Made by a program: the position numbers and the translations under genes. A DNA stretch of 64,000 nucleotides, taken from Siderastrea radians (taxonomy: Eukaryota; Cnidaria; Anthozoa; Scleractinia; Rhizangiidae). Shown in pieces: positions 62,457 through 64,000 of the stretch (positions within the stretch are counted from its first letter, which is position 1; every line of letters starts with the position of its first letter). The notes beneath the pieces were generated by a model. The model was not told the origin of the DNA and ran no database searches. It saw nothing but the letters and a program-made list of their open reading frames with translations. Location: positions 11,107,701-11,171,700 of the forward strand of contig OZ024888.1 of the NCBI GenBank assembly GCA_964017195.1. The letters are read 5' to 3'.

Positions 62457-63018
62457 GTGGGAGGTCTGTCCGGCCTATACGGCGGGTCCCCGGGGAGGCG
62501 CGCGGATACGGGAACCCCCCTGATCATCCTGGAGGTGGTCCTTAAGGTGGATCACTGAAGGGTAGGTTGGGGTACCTGTAAATTGACCAATACACAGGCG
62601 CGGACCAAAAAGGGCCCAGTGGGCGGGGGTATAACCGGCCTACCCTCTCATCCGGGGGTATAGATATGATGAGTGGAGGAATTGGGGCCCCGTTGGCTGC
62701 AGTATGCATGACCCACCGGTGTGTGGATACGCTCTGCTACTCAGCTACCCCATTACCAGGTATAGGTCAAATAGCCAGGTGGACCAAACTTGTTAGCTTG
62801 GTGAAGGCAGCTGGCCTAGGAGATGGCTACTCCTAAATCAAAACCAAGCTGTGGAGGTGGAGTTTTAAGGAGGCATCCCCTCCACATAATGGCCGGCCGA
62901 CAGAGCGAGGGCTAACAAACAACAGACTTCTGTACTATTGCAATGTTACTGAATTAAATACTAACCACCATATGGCGGGACATGCTTGCACTATTGGTAT
63001 CTTGATACCAAGTTGCCC

Positions 63019-63083
<65 letters not shown>
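62457..63083 (+). mobile_element. short retroposon with (GAT)n tail and 14-bp target duplication
   Basis: A 627-bp GC-rich insert starts GTGGGAGGTCTGTCCGGCC and ends in about 26 GAT repeats. ATACACTACACGCC occurs on both sides (62443-62456 and 63084-63097). The related repeat at 21789 has the site uninterrupted (CATACATTACACGCCAGAAC), so insertion is confirmed by a paralogous empty site. The long duplication and simple tail indicate target-primed reverse transcription; no ORF is present, so it is a SINE-like or internally deleted LINE. The family is not identified. Confidence 0.8.
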
Positions 63084-63085
<2 letters not shown>

Positions 63086-63344
63086 ACACTACACGCCAGA
63101 ACAGATATCAAGAGAAACAGCTGTTGATAGTGGTAGCTCGACGTAGTCTAAAAGGCCAATCTTAAAACCAAGCGAACAAGTAAAACACGACATTTATTTT
63201 CTTGAAGCTATGTGAAGATCTCTTTTGAAACGTCGGTGACTTCGGCTGTTTACAATTCAACGAAAAACGTCCGAAATATTAACTGAGAAGTGGAACACAC
63301 TGCTTCCCAAAGCGTAGTAGATTACATCGAAAATCAATTATTTT
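63084..63344 (+). repeat. Penelope-like element 5' part, copy 2 of the dispersed repeat
   Basis: Matches 21789-22012 over about 215 bp, including GAAACGTCGGTGACTTCGGC. It runs on into Penelope-type coding sequence, so it probably belongs to that element. Confidence 0.6.
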
Positions 63345-64000
63345 TTCATCCAATTAAATGGCACCAAACCCGAACTTTACGGCCGCTTGTCAACAATTGT
63401 ATTGGCGCTACTTCATCTAGCAGAGAAGAACTTTATCATTTTATAACTTCTGTCAACTCCTTTCACCCGGCACTGAAATATACCTGGGAAATTTCCCAAA
63501 CTTAAATCGCTTTTCTTGACATCAAAGTTTCAACGGCAACGGCCTATCTACCAGTGTGCACTGCAAACCTACAGATTACCACAGTTATTTGTTGCATTCA
63601 CCCGCTCATCCTTCCCACGTCAAAAACTCCATCTCGTTCACTTAATCTCTTAGACTTCGATGTTTATGTAGTGATGACTCCTATTTTTTTCCAACAAATC
63701 AGAGGAAACGTGCCATTTCTTCAAGAAGCGTGGCTATCCTGATTCTGTTGTTAACAGGGCTCAACACCGTGCTCAGCAGGTTGATCGACAGTCAGCACTG
63801 CAAACGTCACAGAAGCAAAAAAAGAACGAGAGATTCTACTTACACTCAATTACCATCCACTTAACCTCGCCGCCAAAAACATCATTTTAAAGAACTATAA
63901 ATTACTCCAAAATGACAATGAAACAGGAAGAATCTTTTCACAACCCCCATCGGTTTCATTCAAACGCGACAAAAACAGAGGGAACTTTGCAGTTAGAAGT
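63345..64000 (+). pseudogene. Penelope-like element reverse transcriptase, decayed, cut by window edge
   Basis: Across several frames one reads FHPALKYTWEISQT, then FLDIKVS, then NGNGLSTSVHCKPTDYHSYL with LHSPAHPSHVKNSI, LRLRCLCSDDSYF and, near the end, PPSVSFKRDKN. These are standard successive motifs of the Penelope-like RT C-terminal region leading to the GIY-YIG part. Stops and frame changes interrupt it. The rest lies beyond the window. Confidence 0.75.

Noticed and set aside
1..64000. tRNA, rRNA or other structured RNA genes
   Set aside because: I scanned for the tRNA A and B boxes and rRNA-like blocks and saw none; tRNAscan-SE and Infernal would be needed to exclude them.

Overview
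The window looks like nuclear DNA of a cnidarian, most likely a stony coral or a close relative. The grounds are single-exon rhodopsin-type GPCR genes, split genes of the gustatory-receptor-like (GRL) seven-helix family, a low-GC background crowded with MITEs, satellites, DIRS-like, Penelope-like and LINE remnants, and a Polinton/Maverick with cnidarian-style proteins. The species cannot be fixed from the sequence alone.

Layout. 1-3.2 kb holds one intact GPCR gene. 3.2-6.8 kb is a decayed DIRS-like retroelement (SAP-domain gag, RT, RNase H, tyrosine recombinase). 7-11 kb holds small repeats, a LINE fragment and a 9-bp minisatellite. 12.0-13.9 kb carries a GRL gene with three recognisable exons on the minus strand. 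19.55 kb has an orphan GRL N-terminus, 20.0-20.9 kb a GPCR broken by one in-frame TGA, and 22.65-23.2 kb two more GRL-type exons. 25.2-30.1 kb is a satellite of ~370-bp monomers with traces of a five-monomer higher-order repeat. 30-43.3 kb is MITE-rich intergenic DNA ending in a 134-bp satellite. 43.5-44.6 kb is a second GRL exon 1, followed by a duplicated upstream region.

46,254-62,306 is a complete 16,053-bp Polinton with ~222-bp terminal inverted repeats and a perfect 6-bp target duplication (CTCTTG). Every main gene is open: protein-primed DNA polymerase B, chromodomain integrase, parvovirus-like PLA2, zinc ribbon, adenovirus-like protease, pVI-like protein with two tandem paralogs, double-jelly-roll major capsid, penton, a PPxY-containing structural protein, packaging ATPase, a collagen/beta-repeat fibre and a membrane protein. 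It is a full replication, integration and virion-assembly set, so it is better seen as an integrated adintovirus-type virus than as a simple transposon.

The most unusual part is the way the protease / zinc ribbon / PLA2 / integrase block appears to be translated. The integrase frame has no ATG before its first catalytic Asp, and it is joined to the PLA2 frame by TTTAAAC directly followed by TGA. PLA2 is joined to the zinc ribbon by GGGAAAC directly followed by TAA, with a GC-rich 7-bp hairpin six bases downstream. Both are textbook -1 ribosomal frameshift signals in the correct frame. The protease frame also lacks a suitable ATG and overlaps the pVI-like gene in the -1 frame across a 15-A run. 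This suggests a retrovirus-like cascade of -1 frameshifts in a DNA transposon/virus.

The right edge holds a 627-bp retroposon with a GAT tail and a 14-bp target duplication, inserted in the 5' part of a decayed Penelope-like element that runs off the window.
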